Source: Acidobacteriaceae bacterium
Lineage (GTDB): Bacteria; Acidobacteriota; Terriglobia; Terriglobales; Acidobacteriaceae
Length of the DNA stretch: 37,717 bases
Direction: 5' to 3'
NCBI GenBank assembly: GCA_903970395.1
Contig: CAJCIM010000067.1
Span: 1 to 37,717 of the forward strand
Below the pieces are notes generated by a model that worked only from the letters and a program-made list of their open reading frames with translations, made no database searches and had not been told where the DNA came from. This document shows positions 15,492-23,799 of the stretch, piece after piece. The translations under genes were made by a program, and so were the position numbers. Each line of letters starts with the position of its first letter. Within the stretch, counting starts at the first letter, position 1.

Positions 15492-16256
15492 ATGACGCCT
15501 GAGCTCTTCACCGATCCAGCCGATCTCGAAGCGACACGACGCCCGCTCACACCCGAGCAGGCCGACAAGCTGCCGCATATTCATCGTCTGCTGCTCGGTT
15601 ACTACGGCAAGCCAGCGCAACGCGAGCCTTGGGATCCGCTCACGCAGCTCATCTACTCGCTGCTGAGCTCACGTACCAAGACTCCAGTCTCACATCAGGT
15701 CATGCGCGATCTTGAGCGTGCCTTCAACTCCGGTCCCGGAAACTGGGAGCCCGTTCGCGACGCCTCGGTCGCCGAGATCGAACGCGCCATCGGCATCGTC
15801 ACCTTTCCGGAGCAGAAGGCGCCGCAACTCAAGACCACGCTGCAAGGCATCTCCGAGCGCTACGGTTCGCTCACCCTCGACTTCCTCGCCAAGTACCGCA
15901 CCGAGAAGATCCGTAGCTGGCTCGAGCAGTTCCCTGGCGTAGGCCCCAAGACCAGCGCCGCTGTCGTCAACTTCTCCACGCTTCGTCGCCGCGCGCTCTG
16001 CGTCGACAGCCATCATCTCCGCGTGGCGCAACGCCTCTGCATCGTCCCTCGCGCCGACGCCGCAACGACCGAAGAGCGCCTCATGCGCCTCGTCCCCGAA
16101 ACCTGGGACGCAGAGATGCTCGACGAGCACCACTCCCTCGTCAAGCTGCACGCACAAACGCTCTGCACCTTCGCCGAGCCCAAGTGCGACAACTGTCCGC
16201 TGCTGAAGATCTGCCCCACCGGCCAGCGCAACGTCGCCGAGCTCAAGCTCACCTGA
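15492..16256 (+). CDS. Endonuclease III-like DNA glycosylase with [4Fe-4S]
   Basis: A 254-aa HhH-GPD protein for base excision repair. The helix-hairpin-helix FPGVGPKTSAAVV contains the catalytic lysine K153, and D172 lies in LCVDSHHLRVAQRL. The iron-sulfur loop is complete: Cys 225, 232, 235 and 241 with C-x6-C-x2-C-x5-C spacing. It is ~40 residues longer than E. coli Nth, mainly at the N-terminus. The usual VDTHV reads VDSHH, a variation seen in more divergent members, so the lesion range may differ from thymine glycol. The start is ATG at 15492. Confidence 0.9.
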   Translation: MTPELFTDPADLEATRRPLTPEQADKLPHIHRLLLGYYGKPAQREPWDPLTQLIYSLLSSRTKTPVSHQVMRDLERAFNSGPGNWEPVRDASVAEIERAIGIVTFPEQKAPQLKTTLQGISERYGSLTLDFLAKYRTEKIRSWLEQFPGVGPKTSAAVVNFSTLRRRALCVDSHHLRVAQRLCIVPRADAATTEERLMRLVPETWDAEMLDEHHSLVKLHAQTLCTFAEPKCDNCPLLKICPTGQRNVAELKLT

Positions 16257-16285
16257 AGCCGTTTCTCCCCAGCAGGTAGAACGTT

Positions 16286-16297
16286 GTCATCTCTACC
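16286..16297 (+). repeat. Possible truncated copy of the dispersed repeat
   Basis: GTCATCTCTACC at 16286-16297, between the endonuclease and mutarotase genes, differs by one base from the GTCATCTCGACC that opens the repeat at 12293. No hairpin follows. Confidence 0.3.
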
Positions 16298-16328
16298 CCA
16301 GAGGCATAGCTGCACTAAACTGAATTGG

Positions 16329-17249
16329 ATGAACCTTCAGGCTCTAACCAACAACTTCGCCATTCCCGGCGCACTCAGCTTCTCTGCGTCCGACACCGGC
16401 CTCATCCGCGCGGACATCACCACGCCAGCCTGCACCGCCGAGATCTATCTACACGGCGCACACCTCACCGCGTGGCAGCCCACAGACCAGAAGCCCGTAC
16501 TCTTCCTCAGCGAACGCACTCCGCTCGCCGAAGGCAAAGCCATTCGCGGCGGCGTGCCCATCATCTTCCCGTGGTTCGGTCCCCGCACCTCGACACCTGA
16601 AAGCCCACGCACCGACGGCCCCGCGCACGGTTTCGCCCGCACCTCGCCCTGGACGCTCGCCTTCGCCGCCCTCGCCGGCGACGACATGCACCTCACCTTC
16701 ACGCTCGGCCCCAACGAGGCCAGCCGCGCTCTCGGCTATGACGCCTTCCAGCTCGCATTCGAGCTCACACTCGGCCGCGAACTCGGCATGAAGCTCACCG
16801 TCGCCAATCAGGGCACCGCACCTATGCGCTTCGAAGAGGCTCTGCACACCTACTTCACCGTGAGCGACGCAGCAGCCATCGCAATCAACGGCCTCGCCAA
16901 CACCGAGTTCATCGACAAGACCGACAACTTCCAGATCAAAACGCAGCTCGAACCAACACTGCACCTCACCAATCAGACCGACCGTCTCTACCTCAACACC
17001 GCAACCACGGTCACACTCGACGACCCCGGCTTCAAACGCCGCATCATCGTCGCCAAGTCGAACTCCAACTCCAGCGTCGTCTGGAACCCGTGGTCGACAC
17101 TCAGCGCAAAGATGGCCGACATGACCCCCGACAACTGGCGCTCGATGACCTGCATCGAGACCGTCAACGCTGCGGAGAACAACATCCAGCTCGCACCTTC
17201 GCAGGCTCACACTATGGAAGCTCACATCACCGTCGAGAGCCTGAAGTAG
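16329..17249 (+). CDS. D-hexose-6-phosphate mutarotase family protein
   Basis: A 306-aa beta-sandwich protein of the aldose 1-epimerase superfamily, YeaD type, which interconverts alpha and beta anomers of hexose 6-phosphates. Seen: AEIYLHGAHLTAWQP, the substrate loop IRGGVPIIFPWFGPR, HGFARTSPW, the catalytic-histidine segment EEALHTYFTV, and the late segment VVWNPWSTLSAKMADM with CIETVNAAEN, where the catalytic glutamate lies. The ATG at 16329 is the usual family start; an upstream in-frame ATG-like start at 16284 would add a non-homologous tail. Its stop is immediately before maf. Confidence 0.9.
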   Translation: MNLQALTNNFAIPGALSFSASDTGLIRADITTPACTAEIYLHGAHLTAWQPTDQKPVLFLSERTPLAEGKAIRGGVPIIFPWFGPRTSTPESPRTDGPAHGFARTSPWTLAFAALAGDDMHLTFTLGPNEASRALGYDAFQLAFELTLGRELGMKLTVANQGTAPMRFEEALHTYFTVSDAAAIAINGLANTEFIDKTDNFQIKTQLEPTLHLTNQTDRLYLNTATTVTLDDPGFKRRIIVAKSNSNSSVVWNPWSTLSAKMADMTPDNWRSMTCIETVNAAENNIQLAPSQAHTMEAHITVESLK

Positions 17250-17250
17250 G

Positions 17251-17811
17251 ATGCAGACCACGCGCCTCATCCTCGCCTCACAGTCGCCACGCCGCAGAGA
17301 GCTGCTCACACAGGCAGGCTTCACCTTCGACATCCTGCCCGCCGACATCGACGAAACGCGTCTCCCCGGCGAAGACCCCGCAGCCTACGTGCAGCGCCTA
17401 GCCCTCGAAAAGGCCCGCACACTCTACGCAAAGCACCCTCACGCAACGGTCATCGGAGCAGACACCACGGTCGTCCTTCACGGCAGCGTCCTCAACAAAC
17501 CCACGGACATCGTCGACGCCGAACGCATGCTCCGCGCGCTCTCCGGCCAAACTCACCAGGTCCACACCGGCGTAGCTGTCGTCTCGGCCAGCAAACAGTT
17601 ACAGCACCTCGAAACCACCAGCGTCTTCTTCACGCCAATCCCTGAAGCTGACCTCGCCCTCTACCTAGCCACCGGCGACTCGCTCGACAAGGCTGGCGCC
17701 TACGGCATTCAGGGCTACGCCTCCCGCTGGGTCCACCGCATCGAAGGCGACTACTTCAACGTGATGGGCCTCCCCATCGCCGCCACTGTCGCCCTTTTGT
17801 CTCAGCTCTGA
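17251..17811 (+). CDS. maf: Maf family nucleoside triphosphate pyrophosphatase
   Basis: A 186-aa house-cleaning enzyme that hydrolyses non-canonical or pyrimidine NTPs to NMPs. Motifs in order: LASQSPRRRELL at the N-terminus, GADTTVV, KPTDIVDAERMLRALSG, HQVHTGVAVV, and DKAGAYGIQGYASRWVHRIE near the C-terminus. The normal catalytic residues are present. The start codon follows the mutarotase stop directly, so the two are coupled. It is the last gene of the plus-strand run; the M20 peptidase converges from the other side 28 nt away with no obvious terminator. Confidence 0.94.
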   Translation: MQTTRLILASQSPRRRELLTQAGFTFDILPADIDETRLPGEDPAAYVQRLALEKARTLYAKHPHATVIGADTTVVLHGSVLNKPTDIVDAERMLRALSGQTHQVHTGVAVVSASKQLQHLETTSVFFTPIPEADLALYLATGDSLDKAGAYGIQGYASRWVHRIEGDYFNVMGLPIAATVALLSQL

Positions 17812-17839
17812 TCGTTGGGTGCCCCGTTCATACGCAGCT

Positions 17840-18979
17840 TTATCGCGGATGAGCGGGATACGCAATCATCCCCGCCAGCAGCGCCGTCCGCTCCACCAGG
17901 TGCTTCGCCACCACATGCTCATGGTCAGCATGAGCGCCCGCACCCACACCGCCCATTCCATCCAGAGTCGGCACACCAATCCCAGCGGTAAAGTTCCCAT
18001 CGGAACCACCACCCGTCGCAGCCTCGGCAAGATCAACTCCCATCTCCGCAGCCAGCCTGCGAGCCTGCTTGAACAGCGCAATCGTCCCAGCCTTGCGCTC
18101 CATCGGCGGCCGGTTGATCCCGCCCGACACCGTCAGCTTGCACGCCTTATCGGTCACCTTTAGAGCACGAAACATCCGCTCAACGCGAGCACCATCGCCA
18201 GCCTTCGCGATCCGGACATCCACCTCGCAGCGACACTCCGCAGCCACCACATTCGATCGCGTACCGCCTGCAATCACTCCTGCATTCACAGTCAGTCCAC
18301 GCTTCAAATCTGTGAAGTTCGATACCTTTTCCACCAGCCGGGCCATCTCCAGCACGGCCGAGTGGCCTCGCTCAAAGTCCACACCTGCGTGCGACGCCAC
18401 GCCCTCGACACACAGCTCAAAGTGCCCCACTCCCTTGCGCGCAGTTTTATACGCCAAGCCCTGCGCGGGCTCCAGCACAAACACCGCCGCACACTCGCGC
18501 GCCAGCTTTTCCGTAATCGCCCGCGACACAGGACTGCCAACCTCCTCATCGCTGTTCAGCAGCAGCGTCACCGGTCGCTCCTGACCCAGCGACTGCACCG
18601 CCGCCACAGCCTCCAGAGCCATTGCCACCCCAGCCTTCATATCCAGCACGCCCGGCCCAAACAACTTCCCGTCAGACTCGCGCCAGGGCATAGACTTCAG
18701 CGTCCCCATCGGCCAAACCGTATCCAGATGCCCCAGCAGCAAAACCCGCCCGGCCTTGCTGCGGGTCGGCCCAAACCGCAGCTCCAGCACATCGCCAAAA
18801 CCCCTCTGACGATGCCGTTTCACCTTCCCACCTAACTCGCTCGCCCAACCCGTCACCAGCTCCCCGGCGCGATCCACCGCAGCCTTGTCCTCGCTCGGTG
18901 ACTCGACCTCAACCAACTCGCGCAACCGCAGCCGCAGCCGCACTTCATTCGCCTCGACCTCTTCCACAACACCCTGCAT
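17840..18979 (-). CDS. M20 family metallopeptidase, glutamate carboxypeptidase-like
   Basis: A 379-aa di-zinc peptidase of the carboxypeptidase G2 group. Metal ligands appear in HLDTVWP, the GPGVLDMKAG aspartate, NSDEEVGS with the catalytic glutamate pair, and EPAQG; a dimerisation domain lies between. A C-terminal histidine is seen in GAGAHADHEHV. It removes C-terminal glutamate or similar residues from small peptides or folate-like compounds. There is no signal peptide, so it is probably cytoplasmic. The ATG at 18979 is chosen because AGAGG lies 6 nt upstream; ATG at 18985 is too close to it. It diverges from lpxC across the palindrome at 19035-19056. Confidence 0.9.
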   Translation of the reverse strand: MQGVVEEVEANEVRLRLRLRELVEVESPSEDKAAVDRAGELVTGWASELGGKVKRHRQRGFGDVLELRFGPTRSKAGRVLLLGHLDTVWPMGTLKSMPWRESDGKLFGPGVLDMKAGVAMALEAVAAVQSLGQERPVTLLLNSDEEVGSPVSRAITEKLARECAAVFVLEPAQGLAYKTARKGVGHFELCVEGVASHAGVDFERGHSAVLEMARLVEKVSNFTDLKRGLTVNAGVIAGGTRSNVVAAECRCEVDVRIAKAGDGARVERMFRALKVTDKACKLTVSGGINRPPMERKAGTIALFKQARRLAAEMGVDLAEAATGGGSDGNFTAGIGVPTLDGMGGVGAGAHADHEHVVAKHLVERTALLAGMIAYPAHPR

Positions 18980-19034
18980 CGTCATCCTCTTACGTTACCG
19001 CTTCTAACAAAACGTCGCGAACCACCAATCGAAC

Positions 19035-19056
19035 ACTGTGGCAATTTTGCCACAGT
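19035..19056. promoter_or_regulatory. Perfect 22-bp palindrome between M20 peptidase and lpxC
   Basis: Two perfect 10-bp arms, ACTGTGGCAA and TTGCCACAGT, with spacer TT. It is the most regular sequence in the 107-bp divergent intergenic region. A TATACC -10-like element for lpxC is at 19076-19081. Dimeric-regulator operator is the natural reading; the regulator is unknown. Confidence 0.6.
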
Positions 19057-19086
19057 CAAATCCTCTAATCTCAGGTATACCCTCTC

Positions 19087-20061
19087 TTGTGTTGCCCTCA
19101 AGGATCGAGCCTGCCCAGCGAGCCTCAATTCGAACACACCATCCTCCATCCCCTGGAGTTCTCCGGAACCGGTCTTCACTCCGGCGTTCACGTCGCTATG
19201 CGGCTCATTCCCGCACCGGCAGGCTCAGGCATCGTCTTCCGCCGCTCCGACCTCGACAACTACGAGATCCCCGCCACCGGCCGTAACGTCGCCAAGGTCA
19301 GCTACGCCACCTCGCTCATGCGCCAGGGCGTGCTCATCTCCACCACGGAGCACCTGCTCTCCGCGCTCATCGGCCTCGGCGTCGATAACATCATCGTCGA
19401 GATCGATAACCTCGAAGTGCCTATCCTCGACGGCAGCGCCCTGCCCTACGTCGAGGCCATCCTTAACTCCGGAATCAAACGCCAGCGTCGCAAGCGCGAG
19501 TACCTCAAAATCCTCAAGGACGTAGAAGTCCGCGACGGCAGCAAGTTCATCGGCGTCTACCCCGGCGACGGCTACTCCATCCACTACGCCATCGACTTCC
19601 CCGAACCCATCGGCCGCGACACCTTCATCGGCGACCTTGAAGCCGGCGACTACGCCAACCTCATCGCCCCCGCCCGCACCTTCGGCTTCCGCGAAGACGA
19701 AGCGATGCTCCGTGACATGGGCCTCATCCGCGGCGTCTCCGACTCCAGTGCCATCATCGTCACCCGCAGCACACCAGACAAACCCGGCTCCGTCCAGAAC
19801 GGCCCGCTCCGCTTCTCCGACGAGTTCGTCCGCCACAAGGTCCTCGACCTCATCGGCGATCTCGCCCTCGCCGGCCGCCGCATCTGGGGTCGCGTCGTCG
19901 CAGAACGCGCCGGCCACGCCATGCATACAGCCCTCGTCCAGCGCCTATTGCAGGACCGTTCAGCATGGGTGCTCGCCCATCGCTACGACGAAGTCGCAGC
20001 CACCGCCGAGGCTTCGGAGCCATCCCTCAGCTCACCCCTTCTTCACGCATCCCATGCCTGA
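19087..20061 (+). CDS. lpxC: UDP-3-O-acyl-N-acetylglucosamine deacetylase
   Basis: A 324-aa LpxC, the zinc deacetylase that commits UDP-GlcNAc to lipid A synthesis; its presence marks a lipopolysaccharide-bearing outer membrane. Zinc ligands are H89 in TTEHLLSAL, H250 and D254 in RHKVLDLIGDLALAG; catalytic H277 is in RAGHAMHTAL. LEFSGTGLHSGVHV is the usual N-terminal block. The start is uncertain: TTG at 19087 is the only reasonable in-frame codon and lies 5 nt after a TATACC element, suggesting a leaderless mRNA. The C-terminus overlaps folK by 8 nt, an unusual partner for lpxC. Confidence 0.93.
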   Translation: MCCPQGSSLPSEPQFEHTILHPLEFSGTGLHSGVHVAMRLIPAPAGSGIVFRRSDLDNYEIPATGRNVAKVSYATSLMRQGVLISTTEHLLSALIGLGVDNIIVEIDNLEVPILDGSALPYVEAILNSGIKRQRRKREYLKILKDVEVRDGSKFIGVYPGDGYSIHYAIDFPEPIGRDTFIGDLEAGDYANLIAPARTFGFREDEAMLRDMGLIRGVSDSSAIIVTRSTPDKPGSVQNGPLRFSDEFVRHKVLDLIGDLALAGRRIWGRVVAERAGHAMHTALVQRLLQDRSAWVLAHRYDEVAATAEASEPSLSSPLLHASHA

Positions 20062-20533
20062 GCCTCGCACCACCGCGGCCATCGCTCTCGGCTCGAACCT
20101 CACCTCACCCTTCGGCGATCCGGCAGCGAACCTTCACGAAGCCATCCGTCGGCTCGGCACACTTGGCGACATCACAGCCGTCTCCACCTTCTACGCAACA
20201 GACCCCGTCGGCTACCTCGATCAGCCACGCTTCCTCAACGCCGCCGCTCTTCTCGAAACCTCACTTCCGCCGCTCGATCTCCTCCACAACCTGCTCGCTA
20301 TCGAACACGCCATGGGCCGCGACCGCAACAACGCACCTCCCAAAGGCCCCCGCATCATCGACCTGGACCTGCTGCTCTACGGCAACATCATCATGCAGTC
20401 CGCAGAGCTCACGCTCCCGCACCCCGCCATGCACCAGCGAGCCTTCGTCCTCGCACCACTCGCCGAGATCGCCCCCAGCATGCGGCACTCCACGCTACAC
20501 CGCACCATCGCTGAGCTGCTGAACCAGCTGTAA
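20054..20533 (+). CDS. folK: HPPK, folate biosynthesis
   Basis: A 159-aa 6-hydroxymethyl-7,8-dihydropterin pyrophosphokinase, which transfers pyrophosphate from ATP to the pterin before dihydropteroate synthesis. The N-terminal block IALGSNLTSPFGDP, substrate region FYATDPVGYLDQPRFLNAA, and the family signature KGPRIIDLDLLLYG are all present. Length is standard. The ATG at 20054 lies within the last codons of lpxC (8-nt overlap), so it depends on lpxC translation. No other folate gene is visible nearby. Confidence 0.94.
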   Translation: MPEPRTTAAIALGSNLTSPFGDPAANLHEAIRRLGTLGDITAVSTFYATDPVGYLDQPRFLNAAALLETSLPPLDLLHNLLAIEHAMGRDRNNAPPKGPRIIDLDLLLYGNIIMQSAELTLPHPAMHQRAFVLAPLAEIAPSMRHSTLHRTIAELLNQL

Positions 20534-20546
20534 CGATCCACATTTT

Positions 20547-20558
20547 GTCATCTCGACC
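20547..20558 (+). repeat. Truncated copy of the dispersed repeat
   Basis: GTCATCTCGACC, identical to 12293-12304, lies between folK and the converging membrane-protein gene. The hairpin half is missing. Confidence 0.35.
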
Positions 20559-20580
20559 CAAGGCGCGAGCCTACACTCGT

Positions 20581-20970
20581 CTACCGAAACGCCACCACCG
20601 CGGTCTTCCCCTCGCTATCGCGATACGAGGCCTGATCTTTCGTCATCTGCAACAGGCGTGCACCCTCATCGCTCCCGGCCAGCGTCGCTCCATCATCAGC
20701 CACATAGCAGATAAAAAAATGGATGCAGTTCAGCTGCTTCGGCTCACGAACAGGCCTGTCGTGCTGCAGCAGCGTAATGTACATCGGCGCATTGTCGTTC
20801 TCAAGCAGCACATCGTCATTCAGGCTGATGAACACCTGCGCGCCGTCCTCTACCGCACCATTGCGAGTTACCGAAGCGCGAAAATCCCGCACATAGATCT
20901 GCTGCCGGTAGTAGAACGCAACCATCGCCAGCACCAGCAGCGCCAGCAAAACCCCTCGCTTGAACGTCAA
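20581..20970 (-). CDS. Small membrane-anchored protein of unknown function
   Basis: A 129-aa protein with one N-terminal membrane helix (about residues 5-20, GVLLALLVLAMVAFYY) and a short soluble domain of ~100 residues, probably periplasmic. The TTG at 20970 is chosen because AGGAG lies 7 nt upstream and the basic-hydrophobic start (TFKRG) fits a signal anchor; longer frames run into the upstream gene. It lies 16 nt after the FAD oxidoreductase stop, so they form one operon. I recognise no family. It may anchor or assist the oxidoreductase, but only position suggests this. Confidence 0.65.
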   Translation of the reverse strand: MTFKRGVLLALLVLAMVAFYYRQQIYVRDFRASVTRNGAVEDGAQVFISLNDDVLLENDNAPMYITLLQHDRPVREPKQLNCIHFFICYVADDGATLAGSDEGARLLQMTKDQASYRDSEGKTAVVAFR

Positions 20971-20986
20971 AGCTCTTCTCCTGTCG

Positions 20987-22711
20987 CTACTTCTTGTCTT
21001 TCTCTTCGTGATACTCCTGCTCGGTGTTGATGCTCCATACCGCGCTCTTGTCCACGTGGCCTGCCGCAATCCCATCCACCACAGCCATCGCCGTCAGCAT
21101 GGAGTGGTCCTGGTTGTTGTACTTGTGCATCCCATTGCGCCCAACCAGATAGAGATTCTCAAACGTATCCACCCATGCACGCAGCTCTTCAAAGCGATCA
21201 TACGTACCGAAATAAGCGGGGTAGGTCTTCGGCACACGCACCACATGCGCATCCAGCACCTCGGCCGTCTTCAGGATGCCGATCTTCTCCAGTTCGCCCG
21301 CGGCAAAGCTTTTCAGCTCCTCATCTGGCATCGACCACAGCGAATCGGTCTCGTAACAGAAGTACTCCAGTCCGATCCAAACCTTCGTCGGATCGGCCAG
21401 CATATACGGACTCCAGTTATTGAAGATCTGCAATCGCCCAATCTGCACATCCGGCTCCTGAATATAGATCCACGTGTCGCGGATCAAGCCTCCATCAGGC
21501 TCCGTCACATCCAGCTTGTTCGCCAGTACACCCACCGTAATAAAATCCCGATACTGCAGCCCCTCACTTACCTCGCGCACATTCGCAGGCACATCTACGC
21601 CACCGGCGCCGATCGCCCGCACCAGGTCGCGCATCGGCATCGTTGACAGCACGTAGTCCCCTGCAATCCTAGCGCGCTCCCCAGCCTCGTTCACCACCTC
21701 AACCCCAAACACACGCTTCCCTTCGGTAAGAAGCCCAACAACCTTCAAACCCATATGGATCTCGCCACCCAGCGTCACCACTTGGTCCGCAACATGCTCC
21801 CACAACTGCCCCGGCCCAAACTTCGGATACAGAAACCGCTCAATCAGCGAAGTATCCGTCCCCTTCTGCGCGATGTCCTTCTTGCCGTCGGCATCCTTCG
21901 GCTTCGCCGCAAACGCCTTGCGTACAAAGTGCTTCAGCGCCGTCGTCAGCGACAGCCCCTTGATCCGCTGCGCCCCCCACTCCGCCGAAATCTTGTCGCA
22001 CGGCGTACCCCAAACCTTCTCCGTGTAGCTCTTGAAGAACGTCAGGTACAACTCGCGTCCAAACCGGTTGATCAGAAAATCCTCAAGGCTCTTCTCTTCC
22101 TTGATCGGGCGCACGCGGCTCATCACATAGCTCGTGCCAATCTTCGCCATACGCACCGGCCCAAGATTTTCGATCGTGCTCGCACTCAACCGTATCGGAT
22201 AGTCGAAGAACCTCCGCAGGTAATAGATACGGCTCTTGCGCGGCCGCACCAGCATCACCAGGTCCGCACTCTCCGGCTCCGGAGCCACAACCACCGCGGC
22301 AACATCCTCGACGCTCATGGCCTCATCGTCATCCGCCTCACCGGCCACAAGTTCATGCGAAAGCGGCCCTAGTCCGCGCAGCGGCGGCTCCTCCGGCAGA
22401 TGCGCCGGCACCGCGACAGCCCTCAGTCCGGAAGGAAAAGCCCGTTGCTTGCCTTGATAGCTGATCTCCGCCGCCGCATCCTCCGGAGGCATCAGGTCCA
22501 TCCACCACTGCATCACGCGGTCACTCTTTGAGAAGAACCGGTGCCCACCAATATCCATCCGGTTGCCCTTGTACCGGATCGTCCGCGAGATCCCACCAAT
22601 CTCCTGCGACGCCTCCAGGACAATCGGCCGCACATCCGTCTTGCGCAGAAACTCAAGCGCCGCTGTCAGCCCCGCCGGTCCCGCTCCTATAATGATCGCC
22701 CGCTTACGCAT
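20987..22711 (-). CDS. FAD-dependent oxidoreductase, amine-oxidase/UGM-like
   Basis: A 574-aa flavoprotein. The FAD-binding fold opens with [16 protein letters not shown] (GxGxxG), then [17 protein letters not shown], and closes with [20 protein letters not shown], as in UDP-galactopyranose mutase and protoporphyrinogen-oxidase-like proteins that co-occur with glycan genes. Residues ~89-165 are an insertion rich in Pro, Asp and Glu ([18 protein letters not shown]), probably a flexible loop. A second low-complexity lysine-rich stretch ([17 protein letters not shown]) follows mid-protein. The substrate is unknown. It heads a two-gene operon with the small membrane protein and diverges from the methyltransferase. 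Confidence 0.85.
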   Translation of the reverse strand: MRKRAIIIGAGPAGLTAALEFLRKTDVRPIVLEASQEIGGISRTIRYKGNRMDIGGHRFFSKSDRVMQWWMDLMPPEDAAAEISYQGKQRAFPSGLRAVAVPAHLPEEPPLRGLGPLSHELVAGEADDDEAMSVEDVAAVVVAPEPESADLVMLVRPRKSRIYYLRRFFDYPIRLSASTIENLGPVRMAKIGTSYVMSRVRPIKEEKSLEDFLINRFGRELYLTFFKSYTEKVWGTPCDKISAEWGAQRIKGLSLTTALKHFVRKAFAAKPKDADGKKDIAQKGTDTSLIERFLYPKFGPGQLWEHVADQVVTLGGEIHMGLKVVGLLTEGKRVFGVEVVNEAGERARIAGDYVLSTMPMRDLVRAIGAGGVDVPANVREVSEGLQYRDFITVGVLANKLDVTEPDGGLIRDTWIYIQEPDVQIGRLQIFNNWSPYMLADPTKVWIGLEYFCYETDSLWSMPDEELKSFAAGELEKIGILKTAEVLDAHVVRVPKTYPAYFGTYDRFEELRAWVDTFENLYLVGRNGMHKYNNQDHSMLTAMAVVDGIAAGHVDKSAVWSINTEQEYHEEKDKK

Positions 22712-22913
22712 TCAGTCCTAACAGAGGGAAGGAGTCACCATGTCTACGCTACATCGCGCGCAGAGGCCTCTGTAAGCTTATCGCACCAGCCTGCTAGCCC
22801 AAATCGTGCGCGTACACTGGGGCGCATCGACATACTGTTTTAGCTGGGGAGACCGCAGCAGCTCGAACCGGCCAACAAAGGTTCCTCAGACGCGCCCCGT
22901 ATCATGTTGTGAG

Positions 22914-23597
22914 ATGACGACTCAAGAAGTACCCACCTCGCAACAGCCTCTGAACACCGAAACCGGCGCAGCCATCTATTCCCCGGCGATTCTGAAACTC
23001 TATAACTTCGGAGTACTTGGGCTGTCCAACCGCTACCTTTGGGAGTGTCCGACAGAGACTGTCCTGCTGCCCTTCTTCAAAGAACACCTTGGCCTAAAAC
23101 ATCTTGATGTTGGCGTGGGAACGGGTTATTACCTCGCAAACGCGAATCTGACACCATCGCATCAAATCGGCCTGCTGGATCTGAACGAAAATAGTCTGAG
23201 GACTGCCGCAGCGCAAGTGAAGCAGGCAAAGGTAAGCACCTTCATGCGAGACGTGATGCTGCCCCTGGCTGAGCCGGCAGACACTGGATTCGACTCCATC
23301 TCACTGTTCTACGTTCTGCACTGTCTGCCCGGCACGATCGATCAGAAAGAGACCGCGATCGCCAATCTGATACGTTATCTCAAAAAGGACGGCGTTCTCT
23401 ATGGCGCCACCATTCTAGGTGACGAAGCCGCTCATAATCCGATAGGACGGTTGGCTCTGAAGCTCTACAACCAGAAGGGGATCATGCATAACCTGGCAGA
23501 CACCCTCGACGGCCTGCAAAGAATGTTGGAAAGACAGTTTCAGAGTGTGCAGATCCGGCGTCACAACAAGGTCGCCCTGTTCGTCGCCCGAAATTGA
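22914..23597 (+). CDS. Class I SAM-dependent methyltransferase
   Basis: A 227-aa methyltransferase. Motif I is LDVGVGTGYYLA (64-75), the acidic ribose-binding end is GLLDLNENSL, and motif IV-like FDSISLFYVLHCLP follows. There is no signal peptide. The ATG at 22914 is preceded by TGTGAG; the longer frame from 22806 starts in promoter-like sequence (TACACT at 22811). Codon use is less GC-rich than its neighbours, as in the following glycosyltransferase, so the two may have been acquired together. The pair resembles glycosyltransferase-methyltransferase modules that tailor small aglycones, for example fungal methylglucosylation of phenolics; that role is inference. Confidence 0.85.
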   Translation: MTTQEVPTSQQPLNTETGAAIYSPAILKLYNFGVLGLSNRYLWECPTETVLLPFFKEHLGLKHLDVGVGTGYYLANANLTPSHQIGLLDLNENSLRTAAAQVKQAKVSTFMRDVMLPLAEPADTGFDSISLFYVLHCLPGTIDQKETAIANLIRYLKKDGVLYGATILGDEAAHNPIGRLALKLYNQKGIMHNLADTLDGLQRMLERQFQSVQIRRHNKVALFVARN

Positions 23598-23799
23598 ATG
23601 GACACCTCCCGGAGAACTTGAGCTACGCGGTGATTCCGCAACCCGCTTCACCGTACATCACTCCAACGAAGGCAGTGCCTCCCTAGACTTAGAGGACAGG
23701 CGGTGCGGCCGTTTCTGCCAACAACGGAAATATTCCGGTCTTCGACGTGTCTTTACTTACGGAGTCGTACTTCCTTCTATTCGCCAATAAGGAGATTAA

